A DNA stretch of 21,866 nucleotides. Source: Chloroflexota bacterium (GTDB lineage Bacteria; Chloroflexota; Limnocylindria; Limnocylindrales; CSP1-4). Below are positions 12,533 through 20,305 of this stretch, in pieces. The notes under the pieces are model-generated. The model had not been told where the DNA came from, ran no database searches, and saw only the letters and a list, made by a program, of their open reading frames with translations. Numbering within the stretch: the stretch's first letter is position 1; each line of letters opens with the position of its first letter. The stretch lies in the NCBI GenBank assembly GCA_017882025.1, contig JADGQG010000007.1, positions 1-21,866 on the forward strand, written 5' to 3'. The position numbers and the translations under genes were made by a program.

Positions 12533-13167
12533 ACCTCGACTTCCTCTCGGGCATCGGTGACGCGATCGGGTCGTTCTTCGCCACGCCGATCGTCCAGCTC
12601 GGGCTCAAGGCGATCGGCATCTACATCGTGATCGTCTGGCTCGCCGCGGCGTTCTGGGCCTTCCGCGACATGCAGCTCCGGACGGCCAACCCGATCCTTC
12701 CGTACCTCGCCGCGGCGTTCGTGATCGGCTTCACGCCCGTCCTGTTCCTGTTCGCGGTCCTCGTCTACAAGATCATCCGGCCACAGGAGCGCCTTGGGGA
12801 GGCGTACGAGCGCGGCTTGGCGGAGGAGGCGCTGCTCGCGGAGATCGACGCGATCGAGCACTGCGCGACCTGCGGTCGGAAGGTCCACGAGGAATGGATC
12901 CTCTGCCCAACCTGCCGGATGCGGCTCAAGCGCGTCTGCCCGAACTGCAACCGGCTGGTTGGATTCGAGTGGTCCCTCTGCGCGTGGTGCGGGCGCGACT
13001 TCGAGCGCCCGGTCGGCGCGGTCGGCCCCGTCCGGACGCCGGCTCCGCGCAGCGAGGGCGTGCCGGCTCCCGCGCCCGTACCCATGCCGACCGCACAGGT
13101 CCGCGCCCGCCGGTCCACCCGGTCCGTGGCCGGCGCAACCGCGCCCAGCCCGACCCCGCGGCCCTGA
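12529..13167 (+). CDS. Membrane-anchored double zinc-ribbon protein
   Basis: This 212-residue protein has two predicted membrane helices (about residues 21-45 and 56-82), then a charged helical linker and two consecutive zinc ribbons. The first uses C112, C115, C126 and C129; the second uses C137, C140, C151 and C154. Both share an E-W-(I/S)-L-C core, as in the DZR (double zinc ribbon) family. The C-terminal 55 residues are Pro/Arg/Ala-rich and disordered. The ribbons would face the cytosol if the two helices form a hairpin. GAAGAGG at 12518-12524 supports the ATG. The next reading frame, a CPBP protease, begins within or right behind this gene without a good start, so a fusion or frameshift should be considered. 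The biochemical role is unknown. Confidence 0.85.
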   Translation: MNLDFLSGIGDAIGSFFATPIVQLGLKAIGIYIVIVWLAAAFWAFRDMQLRTANPILPYLAAAFVIGFTPVLFLFAVLVYKIIRPQERLGEAYERGLAEEALLAEIDAIEHCATCGRKVHEEWILCPTCRMRLKRVCPNCNRLVGFEWSLCAWCGRDFERPVGAVGPVRTPAPRSEGVPAPAPVPMPTAQVRARRSTRSVAGATAPSPTPRP

Positions 13168-13186
13168 ACCCGCCCGACCCCGCGGC
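13148..13186 (+). repeat. Direct repeat straddling the zinc-ribbon stop codon
   Basis: GCCCGACCCCGCGGC occurs at 13148-13162 and 13172-13186, with a 24-base period. The zinc-ribbon TGA (13165-13167) lies between the copies. The repeat sits exactly where reading moves from the zinc-ribbon frame to the CPBP frame. Confidence 0.75.
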
Positions 13187-13268
13187 GAACGGCGAACCGG
13201 CGGCGGCCGCCCCGAGCCGACGCGGCGCCTTTGACCTCGAGGGGCGCGCGGCCCCCGGTCTCTATGCC

Positions 13269-14180
13269 GTGGGTTATGGCCTGACCATCGTCGGCCTGGC
13301 CGTGCTGTTCGTGGGACTCGCGGCCGGCGGCGGCGGCGCCGGACCGTGGCTGTTCGTCGCCGGGTTCGGCATCCTCGCGCTCGGCCTGGTGGCCGCCGCC
13401 GGGGCACAGGGCCTCCAGCGGGCCGCTGATGGCGTGGCCGGCTACGCCGGTCCGTCGCCGTATCTCGTCTTCGCCGCAGCGTTCCTCGGCAGCCTCTTCA
13501 TCGTCAACGTGCTGGCCGTCGTCCTCGACGCCGCGGGGATCCGGATCGGCGACCAGGCGGGCGTGCTGATCTCCTCGCTGATCTCGGGCCTCGTGTCGGT
13601 GGGGCTGCTCGGCCTTCTCGTGGTGGGGCCGGGCGCTCTGCGTTGGCGCGACCTCGGGTTCCGGCGTCCCGGGCCCGGGGAGGGCTCGCTCATCGAGGAT
13701 GTCGCGTGGGGCGCCGCGCTCGCGATCCCGGCGATCCTCGCGGCCGCGTTCCTCGCCGCGCTCCTCATCGCGGTCCTGGGCACGACCCCGGAACCCACCT
13801 TGCCGCCGACCCGCGACCCGTTCGGCGCCACGTTGAACCTGCTGGCCGCGGTGGCGGTGGCGCCATTCTGGGAGGAGCTGTTCTTCCGCGGTTTCACAAC
13901 CACCGCCTGGGCCCGGACCGCCGGTTCGCGGGCAGCGATCGTGCGGGCTGGGCTCTTCTTCGCCCTGGTCCACGTCATCACGGTACTCGGGAGCGACTTC
14001 TCCACCGGCCTGCGCGTGGCGCTCATCGTGTTCGCCATCCGGATCCCGGTCGGCCTCCTGCTGGGCTGGGTCTTCCTCCGCAGGCGCACGCTGGCCGCGC
14101 CCATTGCCCTCCACGCCGTCTACAACGGAATCCCGCTCGTGCTCTTCCTGCTGGCGGGCTCACGGGTGGCCACGGGGTAG
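13269..14180 (+). CDS. CPBP family intramembrane metalloprotease (CAAX protease-like)
   Basis: The three CPBP/Abi signatures are present in order: E-E-L-F-F-R (E202, E203, R207), F-A-L-V-H (H235) and H-A-V-Y-N (H282, N286), set in about eight hydrophobic helices. In this family the Glu/His residues form the active centre of an intramembrane protease related to eukaryotic Rce1. Bacterial members process or bind membrane peptides and prenylated proteins; the substrate here is unknown. Numbering is from the GTG at 13269 (303 residues), the first conventional start in frame that avoids a long overlap. However, about 35 codons further upstream in this frame look coding (A-F-D-L-E-G-R), and a CTG at 13164 overlaps the preceding stop. 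The start is therefore unresolved, and a fusion with the zinc-ribbon gene by frameshift is possible. Confidence 0.82.
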   Translation: MGYGLTIVGLAVLFVGLAAGGGGAGPWLFVAGFGILALGLVAAAGAQGLQRAADGVAGYAGPSPYLVFAAAFLGSLFIVNVLAVVLDAAGIRIGDQAGVLISSLISGLVSVGLLGLLVVGPGALRWRDLGFRRPGPGEGSLIEDVAWGAALAIPAILAAAFLAALLIAVLGTTPEPTLPPTRDPFGATLNLLAAVAVAPFWEELFFRGFTTTAWARTAGSRAAIVRAGLFFALVHVITVLGSDFSTGLRVALIVFAIRIPVGLLLGWVFLRRRTLAAPIALHAVYNGIPLVLFLLAGSRVATG

Positions 14181-14343
14181 GCGGCCGGTCGCCGCCGACA
14201 GCGCCCGGTGAGTGGCCGCGAAGACCGCGGTGAGTGCGCAGTGAGGGCCGGCCGCTAGGCTGCGCAGTGTTCTCGGGTCCGGATGGCGGAGGAATCGGCG
14301 GGCTCCGTTGTCCGGGCTCGGGAACACCACCGCCCCGCGCGCC

Positions 14344-14350
14344 AGGAGGA
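14344..14350 (+). promoter_or_regulatory. Shine-Dalgarno deciding the radC start
   Basis: AGGAGGA lies 7 bases before the GTG at 14357 and excludes the upstream in-frame ATG at 14234. The 14181-14343 gap holds only short direct repeats (CGGTGAGTG at 14206 and 14228; TGCGCAGTG at 14235 and 14261) and a weak TAGGCT at 14256-14261. Confidence 0.6.
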
Positions 14351-14356
14351 TCCCCT

Positions 14357-15118
14357 GTGATCGACACCGGTCCCACAGCTCCGCTGCAGCGGCCAGCAGG
14401 CCGCCGCCTCCGTGAGCTGCCGGCCGACGAACGGCCCCGCGAGCGGCTCGCTCGGCGTGGCCCGGCCGGCCTCTCGGCCGCGGAGCTGGTCGCGCTGGTC
14501 TGGGGCTCCGGGACGCACGGTGTCAGTGCGCTGGGCCTTGCCGAGGAGGCGCTCGCGCGTCACGACGGCCTCGCCGGCCTCGCTCGGGCGGGCGAGCTGG
14601 AGCTTCGCGGCCTGCCCGGCGTCGGGATCGCGAAAGCGGCCCAGCTGACCGCCGCGTTCGAGCTGGGCCGCCGCGCGACCGAGGCCTGGCCGAATGGTCG
14701 ATGGTCCGTCCGCGCCCCCCGGGACGTGGCGGACCGGCTGATGGTCGAGATGGGCTCACTCGAACGCGAGGAGCTGCGGGTCGTGCTGTTGAACACGAAG
14801 AACGTCGTCCTCCGGGTGGTGACCGTCTACCAGGGCAACGTCAGCGCCTCCCTGGTCCGGATCGGCGAGCTCTTCCGGGACGCCGTCCGGATCAACGCGG
14901 CCGGCGCGATCCTCGTCCACAACCATCCGAGCGGCGATCCGACACCGAGCCCGGACGACCTGCACCTGACCGCAGAGGCGCTCGCGGCGGGCCGGCTTCT
15001 CGACATCGAGCTGCTCGACCACGTCGTGATCGGCCACGCGTCGTTCGTCTCGCTCCGCGATCGCGGCGTCTCGTTCGACCGGCCCGGGGCCCACGGCCTG
15101 CGCGCCGCGGCTGGCTGA
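14357..15118 (+). CDS. radC: RadC family JAB/MPN-domain protein (UPF0758)
   Basis: This 253-residue protein is a typical RadC. An N-terminal region with P-R-E-R-L and the L-S-A-A-E-L-V-A-L segment is followed by a helix-hairpin-helix (L-P-G-V-G-I-A-K-A). The MPN+ domain carries the metalloprotease-like JAMM motif HxHx7Sx2D, with H188, H190, S198 and D201 in a perfect H-N-H-P-S-G-D-P-T-P-S-P-D-D run, and an upstream glutamate in E-R-E-E-L. The N-T-K-N strand and G-x-x-x-A-S-x-V-R-I-G-E-L-F-R-D segment are also as expected. RadC was once thought to act in DNA repair; its activity in most bacteria is unproven. The gene often lies just upstream of mreB, as here, with 179 bases between. The GTG start is fixed by AGGAGG 7 bases away. 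Confidence 0.95.
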   Translation: MIDTGPTAPLQRPAGRRLRELPADERPRERLARRGPAGLSAAELVALVWGSGTHGVSALGLAEEALARHDGLAGLARAGELELRGLPGVGIAKAAQLTAAFELGRRATEAWPNGRWSVRAPRDVADRLMVEMGSLEREELRVVLLNTKNVVLRVVTVYQGNVSASLVRIGELFRDAVRINAAGAILVHNHPSGDPTPSPDDLHLTAEALAAGRLLDIELLDHVVIGHASFVSLRDRGVSFDRPGAHGLRAAAG

Positions 15119-15186
15119 GCTGCCGCCGTCCGGCGCGGCCTCGCCATGCGCAGAGACGGCCCGTCGGGCGGAACCGGCGCGGGCGG

Positions 15187-15192
15187 TATACT
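15187..15192 (+). promoter_or_regulatory. Candidate -10 box (TATACT) of the mreBC-rfb operon
   Basis: GG-TATACT would start transcription near 15199, giving a leader of about 99 bases before mreB. The box equals the darA box. It is the only good promoter-like sequence seen ahead of the six-gene run. Confidence 0.55.
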
Positions 15193-15204
15193 CCCCGGGC
15201 GTCC

Positions 15205-15245
15205 GCGCCAGTTGGCGCCGCCTCGCGCCGCCCGCGTTCACGCGG
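15205..15245 (+). promoter_or_regulatory. Palindrome and hairpin in the mreB leader
   Basis: GCGCCA (15205-15210) and TGGCGC (15213-15218) form a near-perfect palindrome just after the expected transcription start. CCGCG (15232-15236) and CGCGG (15241-15245) form a tight hairpin with a TTCA loop. The first could be an operator, and both could structure the leader RNA. Confidence 0.4.
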
Positions 15246-15297
15246 CGCCCCGAGCTTCACACGAGCCCTCCAGGTCCAAGGAAACCCCGCCCGAATC

Positions 15298-16350
15298 ATG
15301 CTCGACGCGCTCCTCGGCATCTTCTCCCGTGACATCGGCATCGACCTCGGGACTGCCAACACGCTCGTCCACGTCCGCGACCGCGGCATCGTGATCAGCG
15401 AGCCGAGCGTCGTCGCCATCGACGCGAAGACCAAGAAGGTGCTCGCGATCGGTGCCGAGGCGAAGCGGATGGTCGGCCGGACCCCGGCCAACATCATCGC
15501 GATCCGCCCGCTCCGCGACGGGGTCATCAGCGACTTCGACGTGACCGAGCAGATGATCAAGTACTTCGTGCACCGGGTCCATGACCGGATTGGGCTGATC
15601 CCGCGGCCCCGGATGATCCTGGGCGTCCCATCGGGCGTCACCGAAGTGGAAAAGCGCGCCGTCCGCGACGCGGCGCTCAACGCCGGCGCTCGCTGGGCCC
15701 GCCTGATCGAGGAGCCGATGGCCGCCGCGATCGGGGCCGGCCTCCCGGTCTCCGAGCCGACCGGGAGCCTGATCGTGGACATCGGTGGCGGCACGACCGA
15801 GGTCGCCGTGATCAGCCTCGGCGGGATCGTCGTCAGCCGGAGCATCCGGATCGGCGGCGACGAGATGGACGTGGACATCGTCAACTTCGCGCGCCGCGAG
15901 TACAACCTGTTGCTCGGCGAGCGGACGGCCGAGGACATCAAGATCGCGATCGGATCGGGCTACCCGGGCGACTGGGATAGCCAGCGCGTCCTGCTCCGCG
16001 GCCGAGATCTGCTCACCGGCCTGCCCCGCGGCGTGGAGGTCGGCGCCGACCAGATCCGCGAGGCGATCGAGCCGTCCGTGCAGCAGATCGTCGACACGAT
16101 CAAGGACACGATCGAGGAGACGCCACCTGAGCTGGTGGCGGACATCATGGACCAGGGGGTCGTGCTCGCCGGCGGCGGCGCGCTCCTGCTGGGCCTCGAC
16201 CGGCGCGTGGCGGAGGCCACCCAGATGCCCGTCCACATCGCGGACGACCCCCTGACTTGCGTCGCTCGTGGGACAGGCGTCGTGCTCCAGGAACTGGACC
16301 GCATGAGCCGGGTGCTGGTCGCCGACACCTACGCCCGGCCGCCCCGATAG
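15298..16350 (+). CDS. mreB: Rod shape-determining protein MreB
   Basis: This 350-residue actin homologue polymerises on the inner face of the membrane and guides the elongation machinery. The nucleotide-binding elements are intact: phosphate-1 loop D-L-G-T-A-N-T at residues 16-22, the I-E-E-P-M-A-A-A-I-G segment, phosphate-2 loop D-I-G-G-G-T-T at 161-167, and the V-L-A-G-G-G-A-L-L adenosine loop near the C-terminus. The N-terminal L-L-G-I-F-S segment could serve as the membrane contact found in many MreB proteins. The length is normal. The ATG at 15298 begins right at the family N-terminus; only a weak AAGGA lies about 15 bases upstream. mreC follows after 19 bases. The organism is therefore likely to be rod-shaped or elongated, which is inference. 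Confidence 0.96.
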   Translation: MLDALLGIFSRDIGIDLGTANTLVHVRDRGIVISEPSVVAIDAKTKKVLAIGAEAKRMVGRTPANIIAIRPLRDGVISDFDVTEQMIKYFVHRVHDRIGLIPRPRMILGVPSGVTEVEKRAVRDAALNAGARWARLIEEPMAAAIGAGLPVSEPTGSLIVDIGGGTTEVAVISLGGIVVSRSIRIGGDEMDVDIVNFARREYNLLLGERTAEDIKIAIGSGYPGDWDSQRVLLRGRDLLTGLPRGVEVGADQIREAIEPSVQQIVDTIKDTIEETPPELVADIMDQGVVLAGGGALLLGLDRRVAEATQMPVHIADDPLTCVARGTGVVLQELDRMSRVLVADTYARPPR

Positions 16351-16369
16351 GCATCCAGGGTCGACGATC

Positions 16370-17380
16370 ATGTCGGGCCGTCTGCTGGGATATGGGCACC
16401 GGGCGCCGCGGGTGGTGCGCCGGCGCCTCGTCGCCTACGGGATCCTGCTCGCAATCTCCGTCGGGCTCATGGCGGCCAGCTCCACCGCCGCTGCCCAGGA
16501 GCTCCAGCGCGGCCTCGCGTTCGCGCTGTCGCCCGCCCAGGACGCCGTCAACGCGATCGGCGTCCAGGCCCGGTCCGTGATCGGGGCAGTGGCCGAGATC
16601 GACCAGCTGCGTCGCGACAACGGGACGCTCCGGGCGGAGAACGAGCGGCTGACCGCGGAGAACCTCCGGCTCGGAGCGCTGGGGCCGGAGAACGAGCAGC
16701 TGTCGACGCTGCTGCAGATCCGGGGCTCGTTCCAGTACGCGACCGTCGCCGCGCGGGTGATCGGCCGCGACGTGGCCGACGTGAGCCGGGTCGTGACCAT
16801 CGACCGGGGCACGGGCGACGGCCTTAGCGTGGGTGATGTCGTGGTAGGCCAGGGCGGCGCGCTCGCGGGACGGATCACCCAGATCGGAGCCCATGCCGCG
16901 CGAGTCGTGCTGATCAACGCGCCGGGCTCGACCGTCATCGGCGAGGTGGTCTCGAACCGCGCAACCGGCGAGGTGGTGGGCGACCTTGGCGGGCAGCTCG
17001 TGATGGACAAAGTCGATGCCACCCAGCGGATCACGATCGGCGACGAGGTCGTGACAGCCGGGATCACGCTGGGCAGCGGGATCCGCTCTCCGTACCCGAA
17101 AGGTCTCGTGATCGGCCAGGTGATCGACGCGACCCGCGATCCAAACGCCGTCATCCAGACCGCGTATCTCGAGCCCGCGATCGACCTGGATCGCCTGGAG
17201 GTGGTGCTTGTGATCACGGATTACCAGGGCGGGATCCCGGACGCGACCGACCTCCCGACCGACCAGGTGAACCCGGACGGGACGCTGCCCGGCTCCGAGC
17301 AGCCGTTCGCCACCGCGGCCCCGACGCCGCCCGCGACGAAGCGTCCCACGTCGTCCACCTCGCCGCGCCCGACTCCATGA
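16370..17380 (+). CDS. mreC: Rod shape-determining protein MreC
   Basis: This 336-residue protein has the MreC layout: a basic cytosolic start, one membrane helix at about residues 20-41, a coiled coil at about 72-118 (D-Q-L-R-R-D-N-G-T-L-R-A-E-N-E-R-L), then the paired beta domains with the typical D-R-G-T-G-D-G-L-S-V-G-D-V-V turn and G-D-E-V-V-T-A-G. MreC links MreB filaments to the cell-wall synthases outside the membrane. The last 50 residues are a Thr/Pro/Ser-rich tail. Its TGA overlaps the ATG of rfbA by four bases (ATGA at 17377-17380). The mreD, penicillin-binding protein 2 and rodA genes that usually follow are absent, and sugar-nucleotide genes take their place. Confidence 0.93.
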   Translation: MSGRLLGYGHRAPRVVRRRLVAYGILLAISVGLMAASSTAAAQELQRGLAFALSPAQDAVNAIGVQARSVIGAVAEIDQLRRDNGTLRAENERLTAENLRLGALGPENEQLSTLLQIRGSFQYATVAARVIGRDVADVSRVVTIDRGTGDGLSVGDVVVGQGGALAGRITQIGAHAARVVLINAPGSTVIGEVVSNRATGEVVGDLGGQLVMDKVDATQRITIGDEVVTAGITLGSGIRSPYPKGLVIGQVIDATRDPNAVIQTAYLEPAIDLDRLEVVLVITDYQGGIPDATDLPTDQVNPDGTLPGSEQPFATAAPTPPATKRPTSSTSPRPTP

Positions 17381-18138
17381 AGGGCCTGATCCTTGCCGGC
17401 GGCACGGCGACCCGGCTCTTCCCGCTCACGATCGTGACGAACAAGCACCTCCTGCCAATCTACGACCGGCCGATGATCTACTACCCGCTGGAGACCCTGG
17501 CCGGGATGGGGATCCAGGAGGTGATGGTGATCGTCGGCGGGAAGAGCGTCGGTGACGTCGTGGAGCTCCTCGGCGACGGCGAGCACTTCGGGCTCCGCCT
17601 CACCTATCGCTACCAGCGGGGAGCGCTGGGGATCGCCCACGCCATCGGGCTGGCCCGGGACTTTGTCGGCAACGACGCGTTCTGTTGCGTCCTGGGCGAC
17701 AACATCCTCCGGGGGTCCGCGCTGGCGCCGGTGGCCCGCGAGTTCGAGGCCGGGCCGTGGGGCGCCGGGACGCTGCTCTACCGGGTGCCCGATCCCGAGC
17801 GGTTCGGGGTCGCCGAGCTGGCCGCCGACGGCACGATCCTCGGCTTCGAGGAGAAGCCGGCCGTCCCGAAGAGCGACCTGATCCCGATCGGCGTCTACTT
17901 CCTGCGGCCCGACGCCTTCGGCGTCATCGACCTTCTGGCGCCATCCGGTCGCGGCGAGTTCGAGATCACCGACGTCCTCAACCACTACATCCCGGGCGGC
18001 GGGCTGTTCGCGCGACGCTTCGACGGGCACTGGGCCGACGCGGGGACGGTGGCGTCCCTCCTCCGGGCGGCCGAGCTGGCCTCCGCCGCCGACGACGCCG
18101 GCGAGCTGTCAGCGCCGCCGCCGCGGCCGCTGACGTGA
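17377..18138 (+). CDS. rfbA: Glucose-1-phosphate thymidylyltransferase (RmlA), short form
   Basis: RmlA joins glucose-1-phosphate and dTTP to give dTDP-glucose, the first step to dTDP-L-rhamnose. The nucleotidyltransferase signature is at residues 6-33: L-A-G-G-T-A-T-R-L-F-P with R13, then N-K-H-L-L-P with K23 and Y-D-R-P-M-I-Y-Y-P. D108 in L-G-D-N-I binds the metal, followed by E-E-K-P with K160 and G-E-F-E-I-T-D-V. Alanine replaces the second glycine of GGxGTR, which also occurs in a known subgroup of short RmlA proteins, so loss of activity is not implied. At 253 residues it lacks the C-terminal allosteric part of the approximately 290-residue enterobacterial form. It overlaps mreC by 4 bases upstream (ATGA) and rfbB by 4 bases downstream (GTGA). 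Confidence 0.93.
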   Translation: MKGLILAGGTATRLFPLTIVTNKHLLPIYDRPMIYYPLETLAGMGIQEVMVIVGGKSVGDVVELLGDGEHFGLRLTYRYQRGALGIAHAIGLARDFVGNDAFCCVLGDNILRGSALAPVAREFEAGPWGAGTLLYRVPDPERFGVAELAADGTILGFEEKPAVPKSDLIPIGVYFLRPDAFGVIDLLAPSGRGEFEITDVLNHYIPGGGLFARRFDGHWADAGTVASLLRAAELASAADDAGELSAPPPRPLT

Positions 18139-19310
18139 GCGCCCCCGGCCCAGCCTCCCGACTCCTGATCACCGGTGGCGCCGGCTTCATCGGCAGCTGC
18201 TACGTCCGCGACGTCCTGGCGCGGCGCGACGGCACGCGGATCACGGTCCTCGACAAGCTGACCTACGCTGGCAACCGCGCGAACCTCGCCCCGGTGGAGG
18301 CCGACTCGGAGCAGGCCGCGCGCTTCTCGTTCGTGCGCGGCGACATCGCGGACCCGGAGGTCGTGGGGCCGCTCGTGGCCGAGGCCGATGCAGTCGTCAA
18401 CTTCGCCGCGGAGTCGCACGTCGATCGCTCAATCCTGGACCCGACCGCGTTCCTGCGGACCGGCGTGGACGGCGTCCACGTGCTGCTGGAGGCCGTTCGT
18501 CGCGAGACGGAGCGCGCTCCGGCCGGCGGCCGGCGAGCGGAGCCCCGGTTCCTCCAGGTGTCCACCGACGAGGTCTACGGGTCCGTCGCGGCGGGCTTCT
18601 CACGGGAGGGCGATCCGCTGGCGCCGCGCTCTCCGTACGCCGCCGCGAAGGCGGCCGGTGAGCTCCTGGCGCGGAGCTACCACGTGACGTACGGGCTGGA
18701 CGTGGTGATCACCCGCGGCGCGAACACGTACGGGCCGTACCACCATCCCGAGAAGCTGATCCCGCTGTTCGTCACGAATGCGCTCGATGACAGGGCGCTC
18801 CCGCTGTACGGCGATGGCATGCAGGTCCGCGACTGGCTCTACGTTGCTGACCATGCCGGGGCGATCGACCACGTCCTGCGCCGTGGCAACGCCGGCGAGG
18901 TCTACAACGTCCCGGGTGCCGCCGAGCTGCCGAACCGCGACGTCGTCGCCCAGCTCCTCGCGCGCCTCGGGAAGCCATGGTCGCTTGTCCGGTTCGTGGA
19001 GGACCGGCCCGGCCACGACCGGCGCTATGCGATGGACGGCGCGAAGCTTGCCTCGCTCGGTTGGACGAACCAGGTCGCCTTCGCCGATGGGCTCGCGGCC
19101 ACGATCGACTGGTTCCGGGCGAACGAAGCGTGGTGGCGGGCCGCCCGGTCCGGCGAATGGGACGCGTATTACGACCGCCAGTACGCGGGTCGCCTCGCGA
19201 GCGCGGATGCCGTCGCGGAAGTATCCCCCGGCGCCCAGGCAGCCGCAGGCGCGGAGGCCGTACCCGCAGACGTCGCCCCCGGCGGCCAGCCCGCGGAGAC
19301 GGAGGCCTGA
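18135..19310 (+). CDS. rfbB: dTDP-glucose 4,6-dehydratase (RmlB)
   Basis: RmlB converts dTDP-glucose to dTDP-4-keto-6-deoxyglucose with bound NAD+. It is an extended short-chain dehydrogenase: T-G-G-A-G-F-I-G at residues 13-20 binds NAD, S-T-D-E-V-Y at 143-148 contains the catalytic Asp/Glu pair, and Y168-A-A-A-K172 is the YxxxK dyad. R-G-A-N-T-Y-G-P-Y and G-D-G-M-Q-V-R-D-W are the substrate-binding segments seen across RmlB proteins, followed by D-R-P-G-H-D-R-R-Y. The protein has 391 residues, longer than the usual 330-360 because of an Ala/Pro/Glu-rich tail after about residue 354. The GTG start overlaps the rfbA stop as GTGA, and its TGA overlaps the rfbD ATG by one base. Confidence 0.95.
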   Translation: MSAPGPASRLLITGGAGFIGSCYVRDVLARRDGTRITVLDKLTYAGNRANLAPVEADSEQAARFSFVRGDIADPEVVGPLVAEADAVVNFAAESHVDRSILDPTAFLRTGVDGVHVLLEAVRRETERAPAGGRRAEPRFLQVSTDEVYGSVAAGFSREGDPLAPRSPYAAAKAAGELLARSYHVTYGLDVVITRGANTYGPYHHPEKLIPLFVTNALDDRALPLYGDGMQVRDWLYVADHAGAIDHVLRRGNAGEVYNVPGAAELPNRDVVAQLLARLGKPWSLVRFVEDRPGHDRRYAMDGAKLASLGWTNQVAFADGLAATIDWFRANEAWWRAARSGEWDAYYDRQYAGRLASADAVAEVSPGAQAAAGAEAVPADVAPGGQPAETEA

Positions 19311-20305
19311 TGCGCGTCGCCGTCACCGGTGCCGGCGGCCGGCTGGGTCGTGCCCTCATGACCGCCCTCCAGGAAGCGCCGTTCACGGGTCCGCTCGGGC
19401 CTCTGGCGTGGAGCCGCCCCACGTATGACATCGACGATCCGGAAGCGGCGGCCCGCTGCATCCGGCAGGCGGCGCCCGAGGTCGTGGTGCACGCGGCCGC
19501 CTGGACGGACGTGGACGGCTGCGCGCGCGAGCCCGAGCGCGCAATGCGCCGAAATGCGATGGCGGTCGCCGAGCTCGCGGAGGCGTGCGTGCGCGCCGGC
19601 GCCGACCTCGTGCTCATCTCCACCAACGAGGTGTTCGACGGTCGTCGGACCGATGGCCGCGGCTACGCCCCGGAAGACCGGCCGCGCCCCGGCAACCCGT
19701 ACGGTGCCAGCAAGCTGGCCGGCGAGACGGCCGCGCAGGCCGCCTTCCTGCGCCACGGCGGCCTGATCGACGGCCTGGGCGCGGTGGGCCCCCTGGGTCC
19801 GGCCTCGACCCCCGCCACCGGTGCGTCGTCGGCGCCGATCCCGGCCGCCCCGCAGCTGGCGATCGTCCGCACGGCGTGGCTCTACGGCCCACCCGGCAAC
19901 GACTTCCCCGCCCGGATCCTTGCAGCGGCCGATCGGGCCCGTGCCAGCGGCGAGCCGCTCCGCGTCGTGGGTGACGAGATCGGCTCGCCGACCTTCGCTC
20001 CGGACCTCGCCGAGGGGATCCTGGAGCTGCTGGCGGCCGGGATGTTCGCGGGCGTCCACCACATCGTCAATTCCGGATCGGTGTCGCGGGCAGGATGGGC
20101 GCGCCACGTCCTCGCGGCCACGGGGGTGGAGGTGCCCATCGTCGAGATCCCGCTCGCGACGTGGACGCGACCCTCCGTACCGCCGGCGTGGGCCGTGCTG
20201 GCGCCGACGCTCCCGCCATCGGGCGAGCACCTCCGCCCGTGGCAGGCGGCGTTCGCCGACTATGCCCCGCTCCTGCGGCGCGAGCGCGCGGCGAACGGCC
20301 GATGA
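19310..20305 (+). CDS. rfbD: dTDP-4-dehydrorhamnose reductase (RmlD)
   Basis: RmlD carries out the last step, reducing dTDP-4-keto-L-rhamnose to dTDP-L-rhamnose with NAD(P)H. The 331-residue protein has the N-terminal nucleotide motif T-G-A-G-G-R-L-G (6-13), A-A-W-T-D-V-D near the cofactor (family AAYTxVD), S-T-N-E-V-F-D-G in place of the usual STDYVFDG, Y131-G-A-S-K135 as the YxxxK dyad, and R-T-A-W-L-Y-G. Between the YxxxK helix and R-T-A-W-L-Y-G there is a Gly/Ala/Pro-rich insertion (about residues 150-182, bases 19757-19855) that I do not expect in the family. GGAGG at 19301-19305 precedes the ATG by four bases. The gene overlaps both neighbours in the operon. Confidence 0.92.
   Translation: MRVAVTGAGGRLGRALMTALQEAPFTGPLGPLAWSRPTYDIDDPEAAARCIRQAAPEVVVHAAAWTDVDGCAREPERAMRRNAMAVAELAEACVRAGADLVLISTNEVFDGRRTDGRGYAPEDRPRPGNPYGASKLAGETAAQAAFLRHGGLIDGLGAVGPLGPASTPATGASSAPIPAAPQLAIVRTAWLYGPPGNDFPARILAAADRARASGEPLRVVGDEIGSPTFAPDLAEGILELLAAGMFAGVHHIVNSGSVSRAGWARHVLAATGVEVPIVEIPLATWTRPSVPPAWAVLAPTLPPSGEHLRPWQAAFADYAPLLRRERAANGR

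Noticed and set aside
14181..14343. Possible small gene or RNA between the CPBP protease and radC
   Set aside because: Only short direct repeats and a weak TAGGCT are seen. No frame with a ribosome site and no strong extended hairpin is present.
17377..17460. Gly to Ala change in the RmlA nucleotide-binding signature as a sign of an inactive enzyme
   Set aside because: G-G-T-A-T-R-L is also found in a recognised short RmlA subgroup, and the other catalytic residues (R13, K23, D108, K160) are present.
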